This document shows positions 45,345 to 53,420 of a DNA stretch of 64,000 bases, piece after piece. Source of the stretch: Winogradskyella marina. GTDB taxonomy: Bacteria; Bacteroidota; Bacteroidia; Flavobacteriales; Flavobacteriaceae. The notes under the pieces were generated by a model. That model ran no database searches. It was not told where the DNA came from and saw only the letters and a program-made list of their open reading frames with translations. Positions within the stretch are counted from its first letter, which is position 1, and every line of letters begins with the position of its first letter. The DNA lies in contig NZ_JADOET010000001.1 of the NCBI RefSeq assembly GCF_015645385.1, positions 248,001 to 312,000 of the forward strand, written 5' to 3'. Position numbers and translations under genes: made by a program.

Positions 45345-46205
45345 TTAATACCCTGCAAACTTAAAATTGAGCATCTGTTTCAGGCATTTATAAAGTTCTG
45401 GAAACTGTAACTTAAATTCTGACGGTGTTTCTATAAAGTTCTCGAGTAAAACAGCAAAAAACTCATATTGGTTAGTATAAGCATAAGCCCTAAAATACTT
45501 TGAGGCAATTAGTTGTTGCCTTAGCGTTTCGTGCTCTTGTAAATACGTCACTAATCTATTATATCCTTGATTAAAAATTATGCTACTAACATCATTGTTC
45601 ATAGAGGCATTTAAATGAATAGCATGCCCAAATTCATGAATACCTAGATTAAGGTTATCATCTCCTACTTCATAACCATATTGAAAATCTTTCCAGGAAA
45701 ATACAATAGTTTTTAGTTTAGGATTGACTTCCCCTTTATGGAAGGTTTTATTCGTTTGAGAGTAATAGGCATTCGGATAAATTATAACATTTTCGATAAT
45801 ATCTAATTGGTGCTTTTTAAATCCGAAGCATAACATAGAAGCAGTAGCCGCAATCTTAACTTTCATCTGATCCGTAACTTCTAATTCTTGCTTACCAATA
45901 AATGTATTCGATTGAATAAATTGAGAAACTCTATGCTCAAATTGACGTTGGTGCTTATTAGACAACTTACCAAAAAAGGAATGCTCATTTTCTAATATTT
46001 CTTTTTGCTTAGTTGGTAAGTTACTAAGCTTAAAAAAACGATAAACAAACAAGGGTTTATTATATGTAGAAGCGTAAAATAACTGAAAAATTCGCATCAG
46101 TCTATACAGAATAAAAAGCACAATTAAGACAACACCAATAGGTATTATATAGTTAGAAATTACCTCCAACTCAAAAAGCTCTTGTTCCGTTTTTGATATC
46201 ATCAT
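45345..46205 (-). CDS. MtfA-like zinc peptidase, membrane-anchored
   Basis: The 286-residue protein has an N-terminal membrane segment (about 14-36) and a metallopeptidase domain with LGIHEFGHAIHL near 189-200, the HExxH zinc motif, and a downstream Glu in the NQYEFFAVLLENFIETP segment near 247-263. The architecture matches the MtfA/zinc-dependent peptidase family. E. coli MtfA responds to the Mlc regulator and has aminopeptidase activity, but there is no Mlc here and the role in this phylum is unknown. It stands alone between UDP-xylose synthase and glutamate dehydrogenase. Confidence 0.85.
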   Translation of the reverse strand: MMISKTEQELFELEVISNYIIPIGVVLIVLFILYRLMRIFQLFYASTYNKPLFVYRFFKLSNLPTKQKEILENEHSFFGKLSNKHQRQFEHRVSQFIQSNTFIGKQELEVTDQMKVKIAATASMLCFGFKKHQLDIIENVIIYPNAYYSQTNKTFHKGEVNPKLKTIVFSWKDFQYGYEVGDDNLNLGIHEFGHAIHLNASMNNDVSSIIFNQGYNRLVTYLQEHETLRQQLIASKYFRAYAYTNQYEFFAVLLENFIETPSEFKLQFPELYKCLKQMLNFKFAGY

Positions 46206-46300
46206 TAGAATAGTCTTATAATATGAATTTAAAGTTTCGTTTCAAAACAAGCACGTATTAGAAGGTTACAATATATGATATCCATTTTTAATCAATAAAA

Positions 46301-46338
46301 AAAAGTAAGCATGTGAAAATAGACACATACTTACTTTT
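46301..46338 (-). terminator. Terminator after the glutamate dehydrogenase gene
   Basis: AAAAGTAAGCATGTG (46301-46315) pairs with CACATACTTACTTTT (46324-46338) with one mismatch. On the minus strand it is followed by a T-run and lies 28 bases after the gene's stop. Confidence 0.8.
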
Positions 46339-46365
46339 CTAATATTATAGTTCTAATTTTAAGGC

Positions 46366-47670
46366 CTATGGGAAAATACCTCGTTGTACGTAGGCTTTTT
46401 CTATGCGCGCTATTGCAATGCAAAAGGCTGCGGTTCTCATGTCTACTTTCTCATTCTCCGAATAGCTATACACTTTATCAAAAGACACTTTGAGCTTTTT
46501 AGTCAACTTATCCATAACTTCTTCTAAATGCCAAATTTCACCACTTCTGTTCTGTAACCATTCATAATAACTACCAATTACACCACCAGAATTACATAAA
46601 ATATCTGGTATAATAACGATACCTCTTTCGATCAGTATTTTTTCTCCTTCAACGTTTGTTGGACCATTAGCACCTTCTGCTATTATTTTTGCCTTAATTT
46701 TTGGTGCATTTTCTTTTGTTATTTGGTTTCCTAACGCTGCAGGAATACAAATATCACAATCTATAGAGAAGAACTCACTCTTATCAATTGGTTGGGCATT
46801 AGGATAGTTAACAACGGTGCCATTGTTCTCTAAATTATATGTATGAAGTGCTTCAACATCTATACCGTCCTGGTTCATAATGTTACCATGAGCATCTTGA
46901 ACTCCAACTAATTTAGCACCATCATTTTCTAAAAAATGTGACGCCCAATAGCCAACATTTCCAAATCCTTGAACGATAAATTTCTTACCGTTTAAATCGA
47001 TATCATTCTTATCTGCCCAGAATTTAATAGTTAAATAAACACCAAACCCTGTCGCTCTATCTCTACCTTCTAGTCCACCACTTCCATCTGGTTTTCCGGT
47101 AACGACATGTTGATTTGCGGTACGTTGCGCTGGAGGCCTCGTACTCATATAAGTATCAGCAATCCAAGCCATCGTCTGACTGTTGGTATTAACGTCTGGA
47201 GCAGGAATATCGTGTTCAGGACCAATATTGTCTGCTAAAGCATACGTAAACCGCCTTGTAATACGTTCTATTTCAGATTCCGAATATAGTTCTGGATTAA
47301 TTTTAATTCCTCCCTTGGCTCCTCCATAAGGTAAGCCAGCTAAAGACGATTTCCATGTCATCCACATCGCTAATGCTCTTGCGGCATCTAAATCTACTGT
47401 TGGGTGATAACGTAACCCACCCTTATAAGGACCTAATGCGCCATTATGTTGTACACGGTAACCTGTAAAAACTTCAACATCTCCATTATCCATTTTTACC
47501 GGAAAGTTCACTAAAATCTCATTGTTAGTGATACTTAAGATCTTCCTAATATTAGGGTGAAGGTTTATGTGATTGGCAGCACTATTAAACTGCTCCATCA
47601 CATTATCCATCATACCTTTTAAGGGAGCTTTTTTATTTTTTGTCTTTACGTTTTCTTTTGAATTTCCCAT
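46366..47670 (-). CDS. Glu/Leu/Phe/Val-type dehydrogenase, probably glutamate dehydrogenase
   Basis: It catalyses reversible oxidative deamination of glutamate (or branched-chain amino acid). The 434-residue protein has GPYKGGLRYHPTVDLDAARA near 78, the active-site Lys in PYGGAKGGIKINPEL near 113-127, PAPDVNTNSQTMAWI near 158, and the NAD(P)-binding FIVQGFGNVGYWASHFL near 224. The family signature suggests the catabolic or hexameric NAD-type enzyme, but the cofactor cannot be settled by reading. It is a single-gene unit with its own terminator. Confidence 0.93.
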   Translation of the reverse strand: MGNSKENVKTKNKKAPLKGMMDNVMEQFNSAANHINLHPNIRKILSITNNEILVNFPVKMDNGDVEVFTGYRVQHNGALGPYKGGLRYHPTVDLDAARALAMWMTWKSSLAGLPYGGAKGGIKINPELYSESEIERITRRFTYALADNIGPEHDIPAPDVNTNSQTMAWIADTYMSTRPPAQRTANQHVVTGKPDGSGGLEGRDRATGFGVYLTIKFWADKNDIDLNGKKFIVQGFGNVGYWASHFLENDGAKLVGVQDAHGNIMNQDGIDVEALHTYNLENNGTVVNYPNAQPIDKSEFFSIDCDICIPAALGNQITKENAPKIKAKIIAEGANGPTNVEGEKILIERGIVIIPDILCNSGGVIGSYYEWLQNRSGEIWHLEEVMDKLTKKLKVSFDKVYSYSENEKVDMRTAAFCIAIARIEKAYVQRGIFP

Positions 47671-47711
47671 ATATGAGTATTACTTTTTTAGAATTACATA
47701 TAATTATGCTG

Positions 47712-47719
47712 CAAAAATA
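47712..47719 (-). promoter_or_regulatory. -7 promoter element upstream of the glutamate dehydrogenase gene
   Basis: On the minus strand TATTTTTG matches TAnnTTTG and lies about 42 bases before the start codon. No -33 box was seen at the right distance. Confidence 0.45.
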
Positions 47720-47801
47720 ACACTTTCAATAATAAAAAGGGCTTTTATTGAGAATTAACTAATATCAATTTTTTGTGATCTATGTGAACTCATTATCTAT
47801 A

Positions 47802-49121
47802 CTAACTTTGTGGAAGTTCTGGTTTTGGATGATACGATGCTGTTCGCAAAATCACAAATCCAATAATTGCCGATAATAATGACCCAATTAAAATTCCAAT
47901 TTTAGCGGAATCTATATATTCAGGATGCGTAGCGAATGCTAAACCTGCAATAAAGATAGCCATTGTAAAACCAATACCTGCTATAAAAGAAACACCTAGA
48001 ATATGTCTAAAACTTATATCCTTTGGCACTTCTATTAATTTTATCTTTCTGGCAAGAAGCACTATTAAACTAACTCCAAAACCTTTTCCTAATACTAAGC
48101 ACACAATTATATTAACAACTAAGGCGACATCCATACTGGCAACATCTCCAATGACCACTCCTGCATTAGCAAGTGCAAATATTGGAATGATAAAGTACCC
48201 AACCCAACCATGCAGGTTATGCTCTAAGTGCTGCAATGGCGATTGAAATCGAGAAGACCAGTCATCTAAATCACCTATAAGATGTAGTTGTTCATTTGAA
48301 AGAATTGGCTTTTGTAATTCCGTAGAATTCTTAATATCCTTATATACTTTATTTAATTGATCTAGAAAAGTTGAAGTATCAATTTTTTGTCTTATAGGTA
48401 CTGTAAAAGCAAGTAAAATCCCTGCTACTGTTGGGTGAATACCTGCTTTTAAAAACAAGAACCAAATAGCTACACCTAATGTAAACAATATAAATTTAGA
48501 AAAATAACCTTTATAAGAGAGGTAGAATAAAAAGGCTAATAATAGACCCGCTATTAACAATAAGGTTAAATTAATAGTACCACTATAAAAAATTGCGATT
48601 ACTAAGACGGCTCCGATATCATCAACAATAGCAAAAGCGGTTAAAAACACCTTAAGACTCAATGGCACGCGATTACCCAATGCATTTAAAATCGCAAGTG
48701 AAAAAGCTATATCAGTCGCCATTGGGATTCCCCAACCTTTTGTTGTTTCTGGGTTTTGATTGAGTACTAGAAATAATACTACTGGCACCAACATACCTCC
48801 AAGCGCTCCAACTAAGGGAAATGCTATTTTCATTGGAGAATTAAGCTCTCCTATTAACAATTCACGTTTTATTTCTAAACCAATCAGAAAAAAGAAAATA
48901 GCCATTAATCCGTCGTTAATCCAGAGGATTAAAGGTTTTTTAAATTCAAAAGTTTCTGTCACAATACCAATATCATATTGCCATAATTCTAAATAACTTT
49001 GCCCATAAGGTGAGTTTGCCCATATAAGAGCAATGATAGTCATTAGTAATAGTAAAATACCACTTGAGCCTTGTAAGCTTGTAAATTTCTGGAATGGTGA
49101 GAGAAATACTTTTTTAATCAT
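47802..49121 (-). CDS. nhaA: Na+/H+ antiporter NhaA
   Basis: It exchanges internal sodium for protons in the inner membrane and helps a marine cell control salt and pH. The twelve-helix protein contains WGIPMATDIAFSLAILNALG (the unwound helix 4 region) and AFAIVDDIGAVLVIAIFY with the paired Asp residues that bind the ion. It also contains HPTVAGILLAFTVPIR and GFTMAIFIAGLAF near the C-terminus. A cytoplasmic insert with many charged residues (about 270-310) is normal for this phylum. A longer reading from 49169 exists, but MIKKVFLSPFQKF at 49121 is the usual family start and I use it (440 residues). It has no operon partner. Confidence 0.93.
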   Translation of the reverse strand: MIKKVFLSPFQKFTSLQGSSGILLLLMTIIALIWANSPYGQSYLELWQYDIGIVTETFEFKKPLILWINDGLMAIFFFLIGLEIKRELLIGELNSPMKIAFPLVGALGGMLVPVVLFLVLNQNPETTKGWGIPMATDIAFSLAILNALGNRVPLSLKVFLTAFAIVDDIGAVLVIAIFYSGTINLTLLLIAGLLLAFLFYLSYKGYFSKFILFTLGVAIWFLFLKAGIHPTVAGILLAFTVPIRQKIDTSTFLDQLNKVYKDIKNSTELQKPILSNEQLHLIGDLDDWSSRFQSPLQHLEHNLHGWVGYFIIPIFALANAGVVIGDVASMDVALVVNIIVCLVLGKGFGVSLIVLLARKIKLIEVPKDISFRHILGVSFIAGIGFTMAIFIAGLAFATHPEYIDSAKIGILIGSLLSAIIGFVILRTASYHPKPELPQS

Positions 49122-49424
49122 ATAAGTCGTTTTTGTAAAAAAATGATTCCCAAAGATAAGAAAGCTCACTATTTATTTTAAATTTAAACCATATTTAACT
49201 TAAATATAACCTCAGAACAGTTTCATATTCACGCTTTCACCTTTTTGAATTCTATAACATTAAAGTTCATAACATCACATTGATTATGTCCTTTTTTACA
49301 CCAGAAATAAATGATAGTTATCCCATAACGCAAACCTATTGCTTACGTCAATTCTGAATTACTACATAATTAGCAAGCACTAATCGTTATATTGAAAGAA
49401 AGTTTTAAGAATCTACTTAAAATA

Positions 49425-49841
49425 TTATTTGCTTTTACGTTTCAAAAAAGCATCTAGGGAAAATTTACCTGGTCCTGTAAATAAAATAGTGATGTAGCCT
49501 ATACCGTAAAGCAACGCTTTTTCCATACCTCCAAAACCATCTGAAATATGAACCACAAATACAGCGACGAGCATCGTCATTAATAATGGTACTAATGACC
49601 AGCGTGTTAACAGCCCTAAAGTTAAAAGAATACTGCAAACAACTTCCGCAAAGACAGCCACCGCTAACGAAGTGAATGCTCCAAGCCCAAACGGATCTGC
49701 AAAATGAATTTCCTCACCACTAAAAAGCTTAGTCCACTTTCCTAGTCCATGACCTAAACACATTCCTAATCCAAGAAACACTCTTAAAATTAATAATCCA
49801 ATATCGGTAAAAGTGCTGTTGGTTATACTATTTGCTCTCAT
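49425..49841 (-). CDS. DoxX family membrane protein
   Basis: The 138-residue protein has four hydrophobic segments and the DoxX-family start GLLILRVFLGLGMCLGHGLG near 14-33, followed by PFGLGAFTSLAVAVFAEVVC near 51 and FTGPGKFSLDAFL at the C-terminus. DoxX proteins are small quinone-linked or sulfur-metabolism-related membrane proteins, but the function of most is unknown. The gene is monocistronic. The 255-base gap between it and nhaA shows no gene or hairpin. Confidence 0.86.
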   Translation of the reverse strand: MRANSITNSTFTDIGLLILRVFLGLGMCLGHGLGKWTKLFSGEEIHFADPFGLGAFTSLAVAVFAEVVCSILLTLGLLTRWSLVPLLMTMLVAVFVVHISDGFGGMEKALLYGIGYITILFTGPGKFSLDAFLKRKSK

Positions 49842-49942
49842 GTATTACTTCGTTTTTAATACTTACAAAGTAAACAGAATTTTTGTAATATTAACTTAAA
49901 TCCGATTTTAAACTTTAACAACCGTTTTACACGGTTGTGAAA

Positions 49943-51397
49943 CTATAGGAAGGGAGATAATAAACGTACCATTTTTTCCCATAACTGAATATATTTTGGT
50001 CTATTGAGCCATATTTGTGCATCTATTTGGGCAGCTACTTTTAAATCATTTTCAAAAGCAACTGTAAGTTGTTTTGCGATATCTTTACTATAAACCATAG
50101 CATTCACTTCAAAATTAAGTTCAAAACTTCTATAGTCCATATTTGCTGAACCAACAACCGCTAAATCATCGTCAATAACCATGGTTTTAGCATGTACAAA
50201 GCCTTTATTATACTTATAAATTTTAGCACCATACTGAAGCAATTCCGTATAGTACGCACTAGCTGCTGCATTTACCATTTTGGAATCCGAAACTCCTGGA
50301 ACAATAATTTTCACCTCCAAACCACTTTGTATCGCAATAATTAAAGCGTCCATTAAACTTTCGCCTGGAATAAAATAAGGGCTTGTAATATAAATTCTTT
50401 GTTTTGCTGAATTTATAGCTTCTAACAACGAATAGAAAATTACAGGTTGTACACTATCTGGCCCCGAAGCTGCGATCTGAACCACCTCCTTTTCAATTGA
50501 AGCATGTTTTGTATTATCTGGAAAATAAACATCTGAATATTCAAAATTAATAGCGCTGCAAAAATTCCAATCGCATAAAAACAAATACTGAAGGTATGCT
50601 GTGGCCTGACCAGTAATCATTAAATGTGTATCTCGCCAATACAAATCGTTCTCGCCTTTTAAATCGTTGCGATATCTATCACTCATATTAACACCTCCAA
50701 TAAAACCAACAGTTCCATCTATAATCACAATTTTTCTGTGATTCCTGTAATTGAGGCGGTTGGCAAAAGCATACCATTTTATTTTATAAAAAGGAGCTGT
50801 ATGCACACCTGCATCGTTAAGTTTTTTTATAAATTTTTTACCTAAACCACGACTTCCAAAATCATCGTACATAAACCGAACTTCTATGCCTTCTTTGGCT
50901 TTATTAATTAAAAGATCGGCAATTTGGTTTCCGGTAATATCATTTTCATAAATATAGTATTCAATATGAATGTGAGACGTTGCTTTCTCTAATGCTTCTA
51001 GAAGGGCAGGGAATTTTTCCTCTCCGTTAATAAATAATTTTACCTCGTTGTTTGCGGTTAGAGGACTACTTCCTGAGCGCCGTATATACTGTATTAGGTT
51101 TTTATAATTATCTCTTGTTAAACCTGAATTCCAAATAGCATCAGAATAAGAATTCAACTTGTTTCTAATACGATCTCTTAATGGTTCATCTAACCCTATT
51201 TTCTTACTGTAGAGTTTTCGTTTTCTATAATTAATTCCGAATGAAAAGTAAAATATCATTCCAACAAAAGGAACAAACACAATGAACAAAATGTAAGCTA
51301 AAGATTTTGTACCACTGCGTGTATCATATATCACTCTAAAAATAACGAGTATAACGATGAGGCTATAAACTATTTGTCCTATTAAAATCCAATTCAT
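49943..51397 (-). CDS. cls: Cardiolipin synthase
   Basis: It joins two phosphatidylglycerol molecules to cardiolipin. The phospholipase D-type fold is marked by two HxKxxxxD motifs: NHRKIVIIDGTVGFIGG near 213-229 and HAKTMVIDDDLAVVGSANMD near 387-406. Two N-terminal membrane segments (about 1-20 and 32-55) are typical. The first possible start is at 51415 (TTG) with ATG at 51409 and 51397; MNWILIGQIVY at 51397 is a natural start, giving 484 residues. Codon use is ordinary. No operon partner. Confidence 0.92.
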   Translation of the reverse strand: MNWILIGQIVYSLIVILVIFRVIYDTRSGTKSLAYILFIVFVPFVGMIFYFSFGINYRKRKLYSKKIGLDEPLRDRIRNKLNSYSDAIWNSGLTRDNYKNLIQYIRRSGSSPLTANNEVKLFINGEEKFPALLEALEKATSHIHIEYYIYENDITGNQIADLLINKAKEGIEVRFMYDDFGSRGLGKKFIKKLNDAGVHTAPFYKIKWYAFANRLNYRNHRKIVIIDGTVGFIGGVNMSDRYRNDLKGENDLYWRDTHLMITGQATAYLQYLFLCDWNFCSAINFEYSDVYFPDNTKHASIEKEVVQIAASGPDSVQPVIFYSLLEAINSAKQRIYITSPYFIPGESLMDALIIAIQSGLEVKIIVPGVSDSKMVNAAASAYYTELLQYGAKIYKYNKGFVHAKTMVIDDDLAVVGSANMDYRSFELNFEVNAMVYSKDIAKQLTVAFENDLKVAAQIDAQIWLNRPKYIQLWEKMVRLLSPFL

Positions 51398-51636
51398 ATT
51401 ACAAAACATTAACAATCAGCTTAAAATAACACATTTTTAATCACAAAAAATTAAAAAATTAGGAATTAAGAAACTGCTATAAATGCTAGAGTGTAAAACA
51501 CCATGCGACAAGGTTTTAATATTCGAAATATTTAACAGATTCAAAATATAGGACAGTAAATTTATTGATTTCTAAAATTTTTATACAATAAATAACAAAC
51601 TCTATAATATTAATTTATTATTTGAATAGGTAATCC

Positions 51637-51644
51637 TATCTTTG
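51637..51644 (+). promoter_or_regulatory. -7 promoter element before the GltB-domain gene
   Basis: TATCTTTG matches TAnnTTTG, and TTTA lies 19 bases upstream (51614-51617) as a near-match to the TTTG -33 box. Its position, over the TTG at 51642, shows that translation starts downstream at the ATG at 51669. Confidence 0.6.
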
Positions 51645-51668
51645 CCAATTCATTTTAAAGTTATCACT

Positions 51669-53258
51669 ATGAAAGTTCGTGAGTATTTTATTATAATTTC
51701 TACAGTTGTAGTTTTAGCTATCGTTGGAATAGCTTTTTTATGGCAACCTATTTTATGGCTCTTTCTGCTTGTTGGACCACTTGTACTAATGGGTCTTTTT
51801 GATATATTTCAAAAATCACATACAATACGAAGAAACTTTCCTTTATTAGGTCGTTTTAGATACGTTTTAGAATCTATTAGACCGGAAATAATGCAATATT
51901 TTGTTGAGACTGATACTGAAGGAAGACCTCTTAACCGTATTCTACGATCTTTAATTTATAGAAGAGCAAAAGGACTAAATGACACCGAACCATTTGGGAC
52001 TCAGATGGACATTTATCATTCTGGCTACGAGTGGCTTGAACATTCGATGTATGCTAAAACGAATCCAAAAAATATTGGGGAATTCCCACGTTTAATCATT
52101 GGTGGAAAAGATTGTAAACAACCTTACTCATCAAGTTTACTGAATATATCTGCCATGAGTTTTGGTTCGCTTAGTAACAATGCTGTTTTAGCTTTAAATA
52201 AAGGTGCCAAAATGGGGAATTTTGCTCATAATACAGGAGAAGGTGCTATTAGTGATCACCATTTAAAATATGGTGGCGATTTAATTTGGCAAATAGGAAC
52301 TGGATATTTTGGATGTAGAAATGACGATGGTACTTTTAATAGTGATACATTTAGAGAAAACGCGTTGAGACCTGAAGTTAAGATGATTGAAATTAAATTA
52401 TCTCAAGGTGCAAAACCTGGGCATGGAGGAATTCTTCCTGCGTCAAAAAACACAGAAGAAATTGCACGTATTAGACATGTAAAACCTGGAATTGCTGTCC
52501 ACTCTCCACCTTCGCACTCTGCATTTGCTGACCCTATTCAGTTTATGCATTTTATAAAAAAACTTAGAGAGCTTTCTGATGGAAAACCTATTGGTTTTAA
52601 ATTATGTCTAGGGAGAAAACAAGAATTTATGGATTTTTGTGAGGCCATGGTTTACACAGGTATATTACCAGACTTTATCTCTGTAGATGGTGGTGAAGGA
52701 GGAACTGGTGCCGCACCTGTTGAATTTTCAAATTCAATGGGAATGCCTTTACGTGAAGGGTTAATCTTTGTACACGATACTTTAGTCGGCTTTAACTTAA
52801 GAAAAGACATTAAAGTGATCGTTGCAGGAAAAATTATTACTGGTTTCCACATGGCAAGAGCATTGGCTTTAGGTGCAGATGGTTGTAATAGCGCTCGTGC
52901 TATGATGCTTTCAATTGGTTGCATCCAAGCGTTACAATGTAATACTAACACATGTCCTGTTGGAGTTGCAACCCAAAACCCTTCTTTAGTAAAAGGATTA
53001 GTTGTAGAAGATAAGGCTCCACGAGCGCAACGCTACCACGAAGCTACTATTCATAGTTTCCTAGAACTTGTTGCTGCTGCAGGACTTAATAATCCGTCGG
53101 AATTAACTCGAGATCATATTAGTAAACGCGTTGGACTATACAGCGTCAAAACCTATCATGATATTTATCCTCCAATTGAAGAAGGCTGTTTGTTAAACAT
53201 TGATACCATACCAGAAGAATACAAGAAATTCTATCAATTAACTCGAATCATGAAGTAA
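51669..53258 (+). CDS. FMN-binding glutamate-synthase-domain protein, membrane-anchored
   Basis: The protein has two N-terminal membrane segments (about 6-24 and 27-45) and then the FMN-binding, glutamate-synthase-like barrel: ISAMSFGSLSNNAVLALNKG near 160, NTGEGAISDHHLKYG near 188, SQGAKPGHGGILPA near 243, FISVDGGEGGTGAAPVEFSN near 335 and VIVAGKIITGFHMA near 380. A 3Fe-4S-type Cys set is seen in CIQALQCNTNTCPVGVATQ near 418-436. It lacks the glutamine amidotransferase domain, so it is not a full glutamate synthase. The natural substrate is unknown. I start at 51669 (MKVREYF, 529 residues), not at the TTG at 51642, which lies inside the promoter element. Confidence 0.88.
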   Translation: MKVREYFIIISTVVVLAIVGIAFLWQPILWLFLLVGPLVLMGLFDIFQKSHTIRRNFPLLGRFRYVLESIRPEIMQYFVETDTEGRPLNRILRSLIYRRAKGLNDTEPFGTQMDIYHSGYEWLEHSMYAKTNPKNIGEFPRLIIGGKDCKQPYSSSLLNISAMSFGSLSNNAVLALNKGAKMGNFAHNTGEGAISDHHLKYGGDLIWQIGTGYFGCRNDDGTFNSDTFRENALRPEVKMIEIKLSQGAKPGHGGILPASKNTEEIARIRHVKPGIAVHSPPSHSAFADPIQFMHFIKKLRELSDGKPIGFKLCLGRKQEFMDFCEAMVYTGILPDFISVDGGEGGTGAAPVEFSNSMGMPLREGLIFVHDTLVGFNLRKDIKVIVAGKIITGFHMARALALGADGCNSARAMMLSIGCIQALQCNTNTCPVGVATQNPSLVKGLVVEDKAPRAQRYHEATIHSFLELVAAAGLNNPSELTRDHISKRVGLYSVKTYHDIYPPIEEGCLLNIDTIPEEYKKFYQLTRIMK

Positions 53259-53282
53259 TAGAGATACGCAACTATTTTTTTG

Positions 53283-53327
53283 AGCTGTTAATTTTTCATT
53301 TTTAATGAAAGGTTAACAGCTTTTATT
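53283..53327 (+). terminator. Terminator after the GltB-domain gene
   Basis: AGCTGTTAA (53283-53291) pairs with TTAACAGCT (53313-53321) and an inner stem (TTTCATT with AATGAAA) extends it; a T-run follows. Confidence 0.8.
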
Positions 53328-53386
53328 ATGTCTTTGATTTACTAGCGATTGTTGAGATAAAAAAATACGCTTCGCAATTCAAATTG

Positions 53387-53394
53387 TATCTTTG
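53387..53394 (+). promoter_or_regulatory. -7 promoter element before the FUSC gene
   Basis: TATCTTTG fits TAnnTTTG. Transcription would start near 53401, just before the probable start region of the FUSC gene. A -33 box was not found. Confidence 0.5.
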
Positions 53395-53420
53395 TTTTAA
53401 ATAATAAAAGTACTGATCTC

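Noticed and set aside
49122..49169. N-terminal extension of NhaA by 16 residues
   Set aside because: The family normally begins at MIKKVFLSPFQKF (49121), and the extra residues have no counterpart that I know.
51642..51668. TTG start giving nine extra residues for the GltB-domain protein
   Set aside because: The TTG overlaps a TAnnTTTG promoter element at 51637-51644, and the ATG at 51669 gives the natural N-terminus before the first membrane helix.
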